Source: Hibiscus mutabilis (taxonomy: Eukaryota; Streptophyta; Magnoliopsida; Malvales; Malvaceae). From it: a DNA stretch of 64,000 nt. Positions 23,497-34,830 of this stretch are shown one piece after another (position 1 is the stretch's first letter; each line of letters opens with the position of its first letter). The stretch spans positions 19,844,014 to 19,908,013 of the forward strand of contig CM033718.1 of assembly GCA_019671005.1 (NCBI GenBank), given 5' to 3'. The translations under genes were made by a program, and so were the position numbers. The notes under the pieces were generated by a model. That model made no database searches and was not told the DNA's origin. It worked only from the letters and a program-made list of their open reading frames with translations.

Positions 23497-24210
23497 TTTC
23501 GAATTAAAAAGGATTTTGATTAAGAGAAGAATGTAAAAAGGTATTTAGGGAAGATAAAAGAGAGTTTTTGATTAATTAAAAATACAAGAATAGCTTAAAA
23601 ATAAGGTTTGGCCAAAATGAGTATAGGTGAAAATTTGGTTGAGGCTTTTTATCAAACACCTTGTGGGTGCAGAGAAAAAATAAGGGTTTTGATAGATTTT
23701 GAACAAAGGGTAAACCTCCTGTAACAAAAAATCAATGATTTTCAACAAATTAAGTTCTCTAACATCACCTAATTCAACCAATAAACTCAAATTTTCAAAT
23801 AAATTTCGAATGAGAAAAGTTAGGTATAAGGAACTTACCCAAAAGATGATTTTTGAAGAACCACAACTCAAGAACAAGAGCCAAATTTGATTTGGAGAAG
23901 AAAACCCCAAGAAATTCATTTTGAAAGACGATTGAGGTGGAGGATTTTAAGAGATTTTTCGAAAAGGGTCGGTTTAGAGTATTTTGGGTGAGTTTGGACG
24001 ATCAAGGGTTTTTTTAAAAAAATAGCATGTGTTTTGGCACTTAAAAGAAAATGCCCAGCCTTCATGCCTAAAAGGATCGATCCCTCAGGTGTAGGGGATA
24101 GATCCTTTTAGTGTAAAAAACTAAGGATCGAAAAAGGGGGCTTACTACCAAGGAAGAGATCGATCCCTTGTATTGAGGGATCGATCCTTTTTCTGGAAAA
24201 GTGCATTCTA
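23497..24210 (-). promoter_or_regulatory. Promoter-like region and leader of the E1 second ORF
   Basis: GGATCGATCC pairs (cores 24076/24098 and 24159/24180) lie about 600 bp upstream of the ATG. The leader contains a GTAAGTTCC donor at about 23838-23830; I see no clear acceptor before 23496. E3 has the same arrangement (palindrome pairs, TATA-like box, leader intron). This suggests the second ORF has its own transcript. Confidence 0.5.
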
Positions 24211-24857
24211 AGCACAAGGATCAAAAAGGATGGAATTCAAACTCTAATTGAGGCATCCTAAGGCCTATGAATAATATAAAATGAGTTTTAATGCCTTAGA
24301 AATTATATAAGGACATAAATGTCAACTTAAAACAACAAGATATGCAATTAACACCATATATAAATTTTTAGTCTTATAATTGCACACAATGAAGTTCATT
24401 TCAAGTTACATACACTCAAAGGTTCTATAGGTTTTAAGAAAGCATTTTTGACAAATTTGCTACAACAAAAATATCATATTCTCAAAAATCATCATGCAAA
24501 AACAAATGAAGCATAGAGAACATGATATCACATAATCAATCAAATATTACAAATTTAAGGCCAAAACATAGATATAAGCGTATTAGGCCATAAATGTGCA
24601 ACTCATGCATTATTGACTCCCCCTTACTATAAGCATTAAAGCACTATATAAAGTCATTCAACCATGCTTATCAAGATATAAAAACACATAAAACAACATG
24701 ATTAAGTAACATTGAATAATAATAAAAAATTACCACTTGAACCAAGATAGGTTGATTAGACCACATCCTCTTCAAGTGTCCTTCCTTCTAGTGTGTCTAG
24801 AGCTTTTCAATTTCTTCATTTGGCTCATCATGGCTCCAACACATCTACAAAAGGGAA
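24211..24857 (-). other. E1 spacer between gag and second ORF
   Basis: AT-rich and without a coding frame. A full copia-type element would have protease, integrase, RT and RNase H after gag; nothing of these is recognisable here. Confidence 0.55.
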
Positions 24858-26378
24858 CTATGCATGTTTTGGTACCCAAATTATTTTGGGTCCATGTGAG
24901 TTAGTTCCTAAAATTCTAGCAATTTTTGGTATCCATTTTGACAAAAGATCATATTCCTTGTTAGCAATGAGTCCCTTAGGAACCCAAATACTTTTAATTA
25001 CATTTTTATTATATGACCTTTGGGGACCATCATATCTATAACCATTAAAGTTCTTTCTAACATAGTTGGGTCTTGAATTTTCACCTTTCTCAAAACCTTT
25101 TGTCCTAACTTTGTTAAAAGAAGCTTTAAGATCATCAAGTTCCTTTTGATGATCATCATTGACCCTTCAAAGTAAGTTGTGCAAGTCTTGATTTTTCTTT
25201 TCAAATTATTTTATTTTGACTTGCATTTCCTCAACTATACTTTCAAGCTCCTTATTAGATTTGGAAAGAGAGTCATTTTCAATTTTTAATTTTGAAATGA
25301 TTTTTCTATTTTTTAAAATTGACTCTTCAAATTCCAAATCTAATTCATCATAAGCCTCTTGCAATTCATCAAATGTATAATCAATTAAAAAAGATGAATT
25401 AGAGGTTGCCATAGAGTCATCATCTATTTCCATGAGACACAAGTTGGCTACTTCATTCTCGTCATCATCGGATGATTCATTATCACTCCAAGTAGCTATA
25501 TGAGCTTTGTGCTTTTCTTTCTCAAAGCGCTTCTTCTTTAATTGGGGACACTTGAACTTGATATATCATGGCTTTTTATATTCATAGAAAATGATTTGAT
25601 CTTTGTCTTTGGATTCACTTTTGAAGCCCTATTCTCTTTGAAATCTTCTTCCTTTGTTGGACCTCATAAATCTTTTGAATCTCTTGGTGAAAATGGCCAT
25701 TTCTTTGTCTTCATCTTCTCCACTAGCATCCCTCTCTTCTTTTGTTGCTTTGAGAGCAACTCTAAATTTCTTATTTTTCATTTTTTTTCTTCTTTTCTTC
25801 CTTTCCTTTTGACATCAACTCATGTGTAAGCAAAGAACCAATGAGTCCATCTAACTTGAGAGTTTTGAGATCATATTCCTTACAAGTTTATCTTCCGAGA
25901 TCACTTTTCCATAGCCCTTAAAACCATTTAGGATCACAAAAAATTGATCGAACATGGACTTGATGTCTTTCTCAGAATCCATTTTAAAGTTCTCGTAGTT
26001 GAGGTTGAGGAGCCCGATTTTGGTCTCTTTCACTTGGCTGGTGCCTTTGTGAGTGACTTCAAGCTTGTTCCAAATCTCCTTGGCATTAGAACAAGATGAG
26101 ACCCTTCCATATTCATCGGGACCAAGTGCACAAAAGAGGATGTGCATAGCCTTGGCATTTGTAGAGAATTTCTTGTTCTCATCATTTCTCCAAGATTCCA
26201 TGTCACTAGTTGGAGCGGAATAACCGGTCATGGTGATCTTCCAAGCTTCAATATCAAAAGCTTGAATAAATAACTTTATATGGTTCTTCCAATAAGCATA
26301 GTTGACTCCATTGAAGAAGAGAGACTTGTTGGTGGGTTGTGAATCACCCCAAGCTTCAATAGTGGAAGAGGAAGCCAT
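24858..26378 (-). pseudogene. Copia-type gag of E1 (DUF4219/UBN2), broken
   Basis: The ATG at 26378 (MASSSTIEAWGDSQ) fits better than one 24 bases upstream. The N-terminal motif FNGVNYAYWKNHIKLFIQA is the DUF4219-like start. The UBN2 core has AKAMHILFCALGPDEYGRVS, CSNAKEIWNKLEVTHKGTSQ and YENFKMDSEKDIKSMFDQF. A stop at 25851-25853 is followed, in other frames, by a Lys/Glu-rich part and a knuckle region in which the CCHC Cys/His residues are mostly lost (FYEYKKP...KFKCP). Then come TFDELQEAYDELDLEFEES and a coiled coil, and the end is KIIWVPKHA-stop at 24858. Gag would coat the RNA; this copy is inactive. No pol follows. Confidence 0.8.
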
Positions 26379-26449
26379 GGATGACCTTATGGATGATTGC
26401 ACACTTCTTGGATCTTCTCAGTAGGTTGTAAGACCTTCCAATGAGCCAA

Positions 26450-26461
26450 GCTCTAATACCA
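26450..26461 (-). promoter_or_regulatory. E1 primer binding site, tRNA-iMet type
   Basis: The minus strand reads TGGTATTAGAGC, one base from TGGTATCAGAGC, the complement of plant initiator Met tRNA. It lies two bases inside the LTR, as usual for copia elements, and fixes the element's orientation. Confidence 0.8.
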
Positions 26462-26463
26462 AT

Positions 26464-26528
26464 TAATGAGTGTAGCAATCGATCGAATATATCCAAGAGG
26501 GGGATAAATTGGATTTTTAAAGATTGGA
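26464..26528 (-). repeat. E1 5' LTR, inner piece
   Basis: Matches 21021-21085 and is cut by the Del/Tekay insertion, continuing at 32157. The base run TTGGA at 26524-26528 is the left target-site copy. Confidence 0.85.
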
Positions 26529-26554
26529 TGTCACACCCCAAATTGTAAGAGACA

Positions 26555-27347
26555 ATCAAATGCCTGTTTCTGGTATGGAAGTGCGGATCATTATGTCTGA
26601 GATTGTCCTTAACCCTTTGGCAAGCCCCCAGTTAAGGTAGCCTATAATTCGAATCAAGCTACACCTAAGGGAAAGGGGCCAAGACAAGCTCAGTCGAGAA
26701 ACTTAAAAAGATCTCGAGGTCAGGTTGTCACTACCACTCATCAAGAGTCCCGGGCCCCTGCTCGGATGTATCATATTCGAAGTCGTGACGAAGAAGAGGC
26801 ACATAATGTCATAGCAAGTACTGTTGAAATAAATAATAGTCTTGTATATGCTTTGATTGATCTAGGGTCTACCCATTCTTTTATCCATTTTCCTTTAATT
26901 GAAAAGCTGAATCTGAATTCTGAAGTAGTTACTCAAGAACTCCTAGTTTTGAACTATGTACGAAATTTTTTGGCTTTAAATGTTCTTTGTAAGAATTGTC
27001 CTTTATATATTCAAAACATTCGTTTTCCTATTAATCTTTATGTACTGCCCTCCTATAAGTTTGATCTAATTTTGGGATTAGACTGGTTAGGTAGACACTG
27101 GGCTTGGGTAGACTATGATAAGAGAAAATTATACTTACGGGGCTTAGGAAAAGAATCGATATCTCTGATTAGTCAAAAGCAAAAAGAGTTGAATACTTTA
27201 TTTGCTAATATGCTCATAATTGTTCGAACCGAGTCTGATATAAATTCAATCCCAACTGTATCTAAATTTCTTGATGTTTTTTCTGAGGAACTTCTGGGAT
27301 TGCCACCGACTCGAGAAGTTGAATTCAAGATCAAGACTCAACTGTGA
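26555..27347 (+). pseudogene. Del/Tekay gag end and aspartic protease
   Basis: The first readable residues CFWYGSADHYVRDCP are a damaged CCHC zinc knuckle (second Cys replaced by Tyr). The protease frame 26766-27347 has NSLVYALIDLGSTHSF, in which the usual D-S-G triad reads D-L-G, then FDLILGLDWLGRHWAWVDY. It ends with the linker FSEELLGLPPTREVEFKI before RT. A stop at 27345 breaks the join. The altered active-site triad would probably abolish proteolysis. Confidence 0.8.
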
Positions 27348-28616
27348 GTTAATCCCATATCTATTACTCTTTACCGAATGGCTCTCGTGGAATTAAAAGA
27401 AATTCAGAAGCAATTACAAGAACTACAAGATAAGAGGTTTATACGACCAAGCTCTTCACCATGGGAAGCCTCAGTACTCTTTGTTAAGAAGAAAGACAAA
27501 TCAATGAGGTTGTGCATAGATTATCAAAAACTTAATCAAGTCACAATTAAGAATAAGTACCCACTTCCTAGAATTGAAGATTTGTTTGATCAACTGAAGG
27601 GTGCTTCAGTATTTTCTAAGATTGACCATAGATCGGGGTACTATCAAATGAAAGTAAAGGAGTCTGGCATTCCTAAAACTGCCTTTAAGAATCGATATGG
27701 CCATTACGAGTTCCTAGTAATGCCATTTGGTCTGACAAACACCCATGCTGCGTTTATGGATCTTACAAACCGAGTCTTTAAACCATACTTGGATAATTTT
27801 GTACTGGTCTTCATTGACGATATTCTTGTTTACTCAAAAGATGAAGATGAACATTCAAGACATCTCAGAATTATTTTACAAACTCTTAGAGAAAATAGAC
27901 TCTATGCCAAATTCAACAAATGTGAATTTTGGTTACCTGAAGTCTCCTTTCTCGAGCATGTAATTGCAGCCGAAGGAATCAAAGTTGACCCAAAAAAGAT
28001 CCAATCTGTGCTTGAATGGAGATCTCCAAGAAACGTAAATGAAGTCAAGAGCTTCCTTGGCTTGGTCGGATACTATTGAATATTTGTTAAGGGATTTTTG
28101 ATTTTAGTCTTACCCTTGACTAAGCTATTCCGTAAAAATATATCATTTGTTTGGACTGAGGAACAACAAAGAAGTTTTGATCAACTGAAAGAAGTTCTGA
28201 CCCGAGCTCCAGTTTTGATCTAACCAGAATTGGGGAAAGAATACACTGTATTTAGTGATGCCTCCCATTTGGGCTTAGGATGTGTTCTAATGCAATGAGG
28301 CAATGTTGTGGCATATGCATCTCGACAATTAAAGTCCCATGAGCTTAACTATCCAACTCATGATTATGAACTTGCTGCGGTGGTTTTTGCCTTAAAAATC
28401 TGGCGACATTATCTGTTTGGAGAAAGATGCTATATGTATACCGATCATAAGAGCCTGAAATATATCTTGACTCAAAAGGAACTTAACCTCAGACAAAGGA
28501 GATGGATCAAACTCCTTAAAGACTATGATTTAATCATAGATTATCATCTTGGGAAAGCCAATGTTGTGGCTGATGCACTCAGTCAACAACATTCTCATGG
28601 TAAGAATTCGATCTAA
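27348..28616 (+). pseudogene. Del/Tekay reverse transcriptase and RNase H
   Basis: RT motifs: KRFIRPSSSPWEASVLFVKKK, MRLCIDYQKLNQVTIKNKYP, FSKIDHRSGYYQMKV, YGHYEFLVMPFGLTNTHAAF and the catalytic FIDDILVYSK. Stops at 28077 (after VGYY), 28220 and 28297 break the frame. RNase H: VVAYASRQLKSHELNYPTHD, ELAAVVFALKIWRHYLFG, YTDHKSLKYI and ANVVADALSQ. The order and text are those of the Del/Tekay clade. Without the stops this would be the polymerase part of the polyprotein. Confidence 0.88.
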
Positions 28617-30222
28617 TCAACATTTCCCCTAATCTTAATCGAGTTATAGCATTTATGTGTCATCTAAAATATTTCATTGTAATCTAATGTAGCTTCCTCC
28701 TCCATCAATGCCCACTTTCGATTGGTTATAAAGAAAGGAGCCCTAGCCTCCATTCGAATTCAGTTTGAGGTTGTATCAAGAATCCGACTGCTACAACAAT
28801 CAGATCCCAAATTACTCGAAATTAAGCTTAAACTATATGGAAATTTTGAATCAGAATTCACTCTAAAAGAGGATGGGTTGCTTTATTTCAGGAATAGGAT
28901 GTGTGTTCCTAATGATCCAGAATTAAGAAGAAAAATCCTACATGAAGCCCACAACAGTTATTTTTTAATACATCCCGGTTATGTGAAGATGTATAAGGAC
29001 TTAAAGGGTCTTTATTGGTGGCCTAGAATGAAGTCTGCTATAACTGACTTTGTGTCAAAATGTCTTGTATGTCAAAAGGTGAAAGTTGAACATCAGGTTC
29101 CCTCGGGACTTTTACAACCCATTGAGATTCCACAATAGAAATGGGATCAGATAATGATAGACTTTGTCAGTGGATTACCATTGTCTCCTAAGAAGAATGA
29201 TGCAATCTGGTTAATTGTAGACATATTTTCTAAGTCTGCTCACTTTCTCCTTGTTCGAATGGGTATGAGTCTGGACCAATTAGCCTAACTGTACATCAGA
29301 GAGATAATTAGACTTCATGTCATTCCTGCCTCAATAATCTCTGATCGGGACTCTAGATTTACTTCTAGATTCTGGAAATCCTTACAAAAAGCCATTGGAT
29401 CAATAACCAATCTCAGTACAGCATTTCATCCTCAATCGGATGGGCAATCAGAGATAACTATACAGGTCCTAGAGGACATGTTGTGGGCATGTGTAATTGA
29501 CATCGGTAAGGATTGGGAGAAAGCTTTATCATTGGCGGAGTTCTCGTACAACAATAGCTACTAATCTTCTATTCAAATGGGCCCCTTTGAATCCCTTTAT
29601 GGAAGAAAGTGTAAAACCCCTCTGTGTTGGTCAAAATTGGGATAGAACAAAGCTTTAAGACCCTAATTACTTTGTGAAACAGAATAACAAGTACGGATCA
29701 TTTACAATCGATTGAGAGAAGCTTTCGGTGGACAAAAAGCTTATGTTGATCGCAAAAGATAGGATATTCAATATGATATAGGAGATAGAGTGTTTCTCAA
29801 GGTATCCCCGTGGAAGAAGGTGTTCAGATTCGGGAAGAAAGGAAAACTTAGTCCACGATTCATAAGACCTTTCGAAATAATTGAAAGGATTGGCCCTGTT
29901 ACATACCGGTTAGCCTTTCTAGAAGAATTCAACAGAATACATAATGTGTTTCAAGTATCAATGCTTCATAGCTATCGATCTGATCCTTCTCACATTCTTG
30001 AACCGGATAAAGTGGAATTAAATCAGGACCTGTCATATGAAGAATAACCTATTCAAATCCTCGATCAAAGAAAGAAGGCTTCGAAATAAAACAATTTCTC
30101 TTGTCAAAGTCTTATGGAAGAATTATGTAATTAAAGAAGCTACTTGGGAACCTGAATCCATCATGAGGGAACAATACCCGTATCTTTTCTCCTCAGGTAA
30201 ATTCGAGGACGAATTTCCTTAA
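28617..30222 (+). pseudogene. Del/Tekay integrase and chromodomain
   Basis: Zinc-binding part: HEAHNSYFLIHPGYVKMY then CLVCQKVK (HHCC). The core begins WDQIMIDFVSGLP after a stop at 29136-29138. It continues with ISDRDSRFTS and HPQSDGQSEITIQ, so the D, D and E positions are kept, but stops at about 29286, 29562 and 29643 break it. GKKGKLSPRFIRPFEIIERI and NVFQVSMLHSY mark the C-terminal part. A frameshift near 30040 precedes the chromodomain VKVLWKNYVIKEATWEPE, which ends at 30222. Chromodomains of this clade are known to steer integration to heterochromatin. Confidence 0.88.
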
Positions 30223-30234
30223 GGGGAAGGGATT

Positions 30235-32156
30235 TGTCACACCCCAAATTGTGACATTAGGAGGATAGCTTGGTATGATTTTCTTTTTATGTGAATGAAG
30301 TGACTCTATTTGTGTTCCATGAATGACCGAATTGGGAGTTTGAGAAATAGAAGAGTTGAACTAAAGTGACTTAAATGTTTAGTTCACAAACTCATATGTT
30401 GCATGGTAATTAAAAGTTCTTTTAGGGAATTTGAGGGTGGCATAAGGAGAAAAGGGCACGTTGATTTCACTTAGGTTGTATGACAAACAAATACTAGTCA
30501 TCTTCCTCATTCTTCATTTCCACTAAAAATGAGAAATAGATAGAGAACGAATGAGAGGATTGACCTTGTTGGTGAGGATCAGTTACTTTGGGGAGTTGTA
30601 AACTCAATTTGTGCTTAAGGATGTAAGTTCTATTGTTATTGTTTCTTTGATTTCAAGCTTGTTAGTGTAATTGTTGAACCTAGACTTGACTCTTGCTCGA
30701 TTGGAATCCAATTGAAAATTAGTTGAATCAGTTTTAAGACTTTTGCATCAAGAATGACTTTAAGATAGATTGAGATGATGAATTGTTGAACTAAGGTGTG
30801 GTAAGGTTGATAGAGACCTTGAATTAGAGTAGTATGTTGTAAATTTGAGACTTTAATTCATAAGATTAAGCATTGAATCAATTTTGTAATGAAGAATGTA
30901 ATTGATTTGAAACTGTCCATAAACTAAAATGTTTTGAGATTTGTTTTAGCAAGATCGATTGGACCTCTGGTACCTAAAAATGTAGTTAGATTGCTGATAA
31001 CACTAAAATTTGAAGTAAGAAAATTGTTAGACTGGATTGTAATGGCAGATTGGATAGTTTAATTAAACAAAAGACTGCCCTATTTTAACAGTTTAGTTTA
31101 GGGACTGTTTTGTGGAAATTCGATTTGCTTAATAGGTGATAAGGTTGAATTAATTTCCAAATTGATAATACTAGTACTAAATGATTGAATTAATTAATTT
31201 TTGATGCTAAATGATTGATGGGAAAAAAGGGTAGAGGTGATTAAAAAGGGACCTCTAAATGCATGGGGCAGTTTCGAAAAGCTAGAGTGTTAAGAAATTG
31301 TCATAGTAGTATCATGCTCATTATCCCTTGAGTTGTTTGCTTGAGAACAATTTTTAATGCAATTGAATGCCACGCATATAGGGGCTATAGGGTGAAAGGT
31401 TATCAAAAGCACCAAATGTATGTTTTGTTTTTAATTAACTCCTAGAAGGTGGCACTAGATTGGATTGTTAGTCTATAATATTTTGTCTCTAGAAGGGGTT
31501 TGTAATTAGTAACTTATTAAGGGATTGTAAACTATATTTATATATCTATGTGTTCGGCCTTTTGTGCTTGGTGATAGATTTTGCTTGGCTTAACTTGGTT
31601 GCTGGATTCAAATGATTTTAGATGATATCACAATCTTACCTATTCGATTGAGTGATGTTGATGTATGATTTTATAATGGTTATGTGTGTTCAAGGATGTG
31701 AATACCTTTAGAGTTAGGACTTAATTTGAGCGTGCATGTTTAGCTTATCAACGATCACAATTTAGAAGCCCTTGTTCATGTAAAACAATTCGGTTTGATT
31801 ACCTTATTAGGAGAGCCTTGAACCTATATTGCTGCTAAGAATCATATAACCCTCCATTTGGTATATCTTGCACGTATTGCTTCTTTGTCGGGTATCACTA
31901 TTTAAGATGACCAGTATATTTTTACACACATACTTGTTAAGTGTAAATTCTTAGATAGATAAAATGTTTCCTATCTTAAGTTCCGTTTGTTAGAACTGTG
32001 TTTTCTTTGATATTTCATAGTTTATCTATTCAAATGCTTGTACTCCAAGGTCTTATTGAAAGTCCTTCCTTGTTCGATAGCAAACTTGTTAGGCAAGTCA
32101 GATTGTTTTTCCTCCTAGATTGATATTGTCTTCTAGGCGGGGGTAAGGGTATTACA
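30235..32156 (+). repeat. Del/Tekay 3' LTR, 1922 bp
   Basis: Opens TGTCACACCCCAAATTGTGA after the purine run AAGGGGAAGGGA and ends ATTACA. The first 18 bp are repeated at 26529, the only remnant of the 5' LTR. No ORF and no ATCGAT palindrome pairs seen, unlike the Del/Tekay LTR at 58.2 kb. Confidence 0.85.
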
Positions 32157-33057
32157 TTGGTGGACACTAATTGCAAAGGTAGAAAATTGCAAGGTGATTT
32201 AGAGTGGTTCAACTCTCTCAATGGAGTCTACATCCACTACCTTAGTGACCACACTAAGGATTTTCCACAAATTCACTAGTTTGTCTTTCTTGTAAGGATA
32301 AGGAGTAACCTTACACAATTCAATAGACTTATACGCCAAAGTCGATTGAATCCTTTCCCCAAAACAAATACAAAGAAGCAAACTAGGAAATCCTCAGAAG
32401 GAAGGTGTTTGCACAATATAAGCTCTCTCTCACACCCAAATAAACACTAGGAAATAAATTACAATGAAGAACAACACTAGCGTTTACAAGAAAGATGGAA
32501 ATTTTAGCACAATTTGAGTTGTTGATGACTTGAATGTTTGGATAGGCTTTCTTGTTGTTGCTGAGATGTTTTGGCCTTGATTTTATATCTTCTCTATCAA
32601 TACTAACCGTTTGGAGCCGTTTGGGATGTCATAAAGCCTTTACCTACCAAAAATTTCAGCATTTATAGCACGAGGGATCGATCCCTTTACCAAGGGGGTC
32701 GATCCTTTTTCATAAAAATATGACCATTGAAACTAAGGGATCGATCCCATAAACCAAGGGATCGATCCTTTTGCACTAGAAGGCTGGAAGTGAAAATATA
32801 CAATGAAACTGTCAACCAAGGGATCAATCCCTTTATTTAGGGGATCGATCCTTTTTGCCTTGAAGTCTGGAAAACAGAATTTTTAGCGCAAAAACGGATC
32901 ATACTTGTTTAGAAAAAGATCGGCTAAGATGGAAATCATTTGAAACAATTTTTCAAGTTTGTTTAGACTTTGAATTATTTTTGAAAGATTTAATATATTC
33001 GATTAAGTCCAAAAACATATTTCTTTTAATTTATTATATCAAAATATTAGTTCAACA
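32157..33057 (-). repeat. E1 5' LTR, outer piece
   Basis: Continues the LTR begun at 26464 and matches 21083-21949. Palindrome pairs have cores at 32677/32698, 32740/32761 and 32823/32844, all 21 bp apart. It keeps the 21-bp unit that the 3' LTR lost. Confidence 0.85.
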
Positions 33058-33062
33058 ATATC

Positions 33063-34109
33063 TCATACTTTTTCATAACAAATTTGATTTATATTCATTT
33101 AACTAAAATTTTGTTGAAATATTATTTAACTAATATTTATAAATATATTATATGAACGGGTTATGAGACATGTAAAGAAGGGATTAGGTGGTCTTAGGAC
33201 CCATGTGGGTAATGAGATATGGACGGTTTTAGTCTTATGATTTATGGGGTAAATATAATTTTAAATTTAATATTCGTAGCGAGTCGTAAGACATGAATAA
33301 AAATAATTTTTTTGATGAAAATAGGTGCATGAAAAGTACCATTCTCACTCATTCCGTCCAATTCACATCTCTGCTCGCAAGCCGTGCGCATCCCAGCAAT
33401 GAGGCCATGGATTTCAGCCAGCCTAGCCTCTCATCCATGGACATTTGTATGGGGTAATGTCACATTTAGTACTTCTACTATAACAAAATATCTAATATAT
33501 TACTTGTGTTTTTAAATGTTCTATATGACACTTATACTTCTAAAATGTTTTAATGCGGTACATATGCTTTGACAAAATGTCAAATATAATATTTATATTG
33601 TGGCCAAATGTCCAATACTTACACTTTTAAAATATCTAACGTAATATCATACTTTAACACAATGTCTAATATGATACCCATGCCCGTCCTTGAGAGTGGG
33701 TCATAAGGGCTACGGCCCAAGGCTTACCATCCATAATTATAGCTGTTTAATTTTAATGATAGTTTATATTTTTTCAATATTTATTATTAGAGTTCAATTT
33801 TTTCAATACTTGTTATTAGAGGTCTACTATTAAAATTTATTTTTTTTAAATACTTGTTATTAGGGGTTCATTTTTTTCATTGCTTATTATTAGAGACTCG
33901 ATTTTTTAAAATCTGTTATTAGACATACTCTTAAAATTTAGTTTCAATAATTTTATTTGAGCCGGGTAGAATAAACTCAAAGATAAAAAAATTCCCCTTG
34001 AACATGCTGATTGTCTCATTGCCAAACCACTAAGCTAGATGAGCTTTTTGAGTGAACTTCACCGCAACTTATATTTAAATTATATTGTATTATCACCTGA
34101 AAAATATAT
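33063..34109. other. Intergenic DNA with decayed short repeats
   Basis: 33460-33680 holds irregular units of the kind AAAATGTCTAATATGATAC, and 33740-33930 repeats CTTGTTATTAGAGG-like text four or five times. On the minus strand, 34021-34038 reads a tRNA A-box-like CTAGCTTAGTGGTTTGGC. No gene. Confidence 0.45.
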
Positions 34110-34640
34110 AAAAAATATTCCTAAGATAGATTAAACCTAGAACCTATTACATTGAGAACCTAATGCCTAACAACCAAACCAAGCCATATATTTGAAACAA
34201 TTTTAACCAAAATAATACTAAACATAAAATGTGATTGAAATTATGGTTTTATTCTATTTATCGTATCGGAGGTTATGTTCTTTTTTGCTTCCTACACTAA
34301 ATTATTTTTTTCCAATCCATTTGGAAATAAAAATAAACTAAATAAATAAACATTTATTCATATAAAATTATTTTTAAATCATTCTAAAAATTAAATTTGC
34401 AATATTATTTAAGATAAAATATAAGTTACTTTAATATTAATTTTATATAAATAAATATTTATTTAATTATTATGTTTTTATTTCCAAATGAAGTGGAAAA
34501 TAATTTGGGTTAGTCTTTAATTTTAATCACATTTTAAATTTAGTATTAGTTTGGTTAAAATTATATCGGATATATGGTTTGGTGGTTAGACATTAGGCTT
34601 TTAGTGTGATCACCGTCTCATTCACACAATATACAGGGTG
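34110..34640. repeat. Foldback repeat centred near 34390
   Basis: The left-arm phrases CTAACAACCAAACCAAGCC and ATAATACTAAACATAAAATG are mirrored in the right arm as complements (GGTTTGGTGGTTAG, CATTTTAAATTTAGTATTAG). CATTTGGAAATAAAAA is mirrored by TTTTTATTTCCAAATG. The outer ends and target duplication are not clear. Confidence 0.6.
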
Positions 34641-34689
34641 GGCATGTGTCCACTCTGGAAACTGAATTTTTTCTATTAATTATTTATTT

Positions 34690-34830
34690 TCTTGTTAGTG
34701 TCAATCTTGAAATTTTAATTATGCACACTCTAAAATTTTATATGTCTCTACTCACATATAAATTATAATAAAATACTGACTAAAGATAATCATAAGTAGT
34801 AATTTATTCTTTTTTCGGAGTCCACAAACA
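34690..34830. repeat. Dispersed repeat, inverted copy at 49.63 kb
   Basis: Text including CTCACATATAAATTATAATA and ATAAGTAGTAATTTATTC recurs as its complement at about 49630-49760. Identity unknown. Confidence 0.55.

Larger units (their letters stand above)
26529..32156 (+). mobile_element. Del/Tekay chromovirus inserted in the E1 LTR, 5' LTR deleted
   Basis: Starts TGTCACACCCCAAATTGT and ends GGGTATTACA, flanked by TTGGA (26524-26528) and TTGGT (32157-32161). This is a 5-bp duplication with one change; the intact E1 LTR has TTGGT at that point. It carries gag knuckle, protease, RT, RNase H, integrase, chromodomain, a polypurine tract (about 30221-30232) and a 3' LTR. Only 18 bp of the 5' LTR remain before gag knuckle sequence, so the LTR body, primer site and most of gag were deleted after insertion. 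Many stops; inactive. Confidence 0.88.
21021..33057 (-). mobile_element. Gag-only LTR element with a Transposase_32 ORF (E1), nested
   Basis: A minus-strand element. The 5' LTR is 33057-32157 plus 26528-26464, split by a Del/Tekay insertion. Then follow the iMet-type primer site (26461-26450), a copia-type gag (26378-24858), a promoter-like region with palindrome pairs, a Transposase_32-type ORF (23496-22376), a polypurine tract (21961-21950) and the 3' LTR (21949-21021). The flanks are ATATT (21016-21020) and ATATC (33058-33062), a 4/5 duplication. Without the insert it is about 6.4 kb. There is no protease, integrase or RT, so it must have moved with another element's enzymes. It resembles the TR-GAG type of non-autonomous element but with a second gene. 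Confidence 0.8.
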
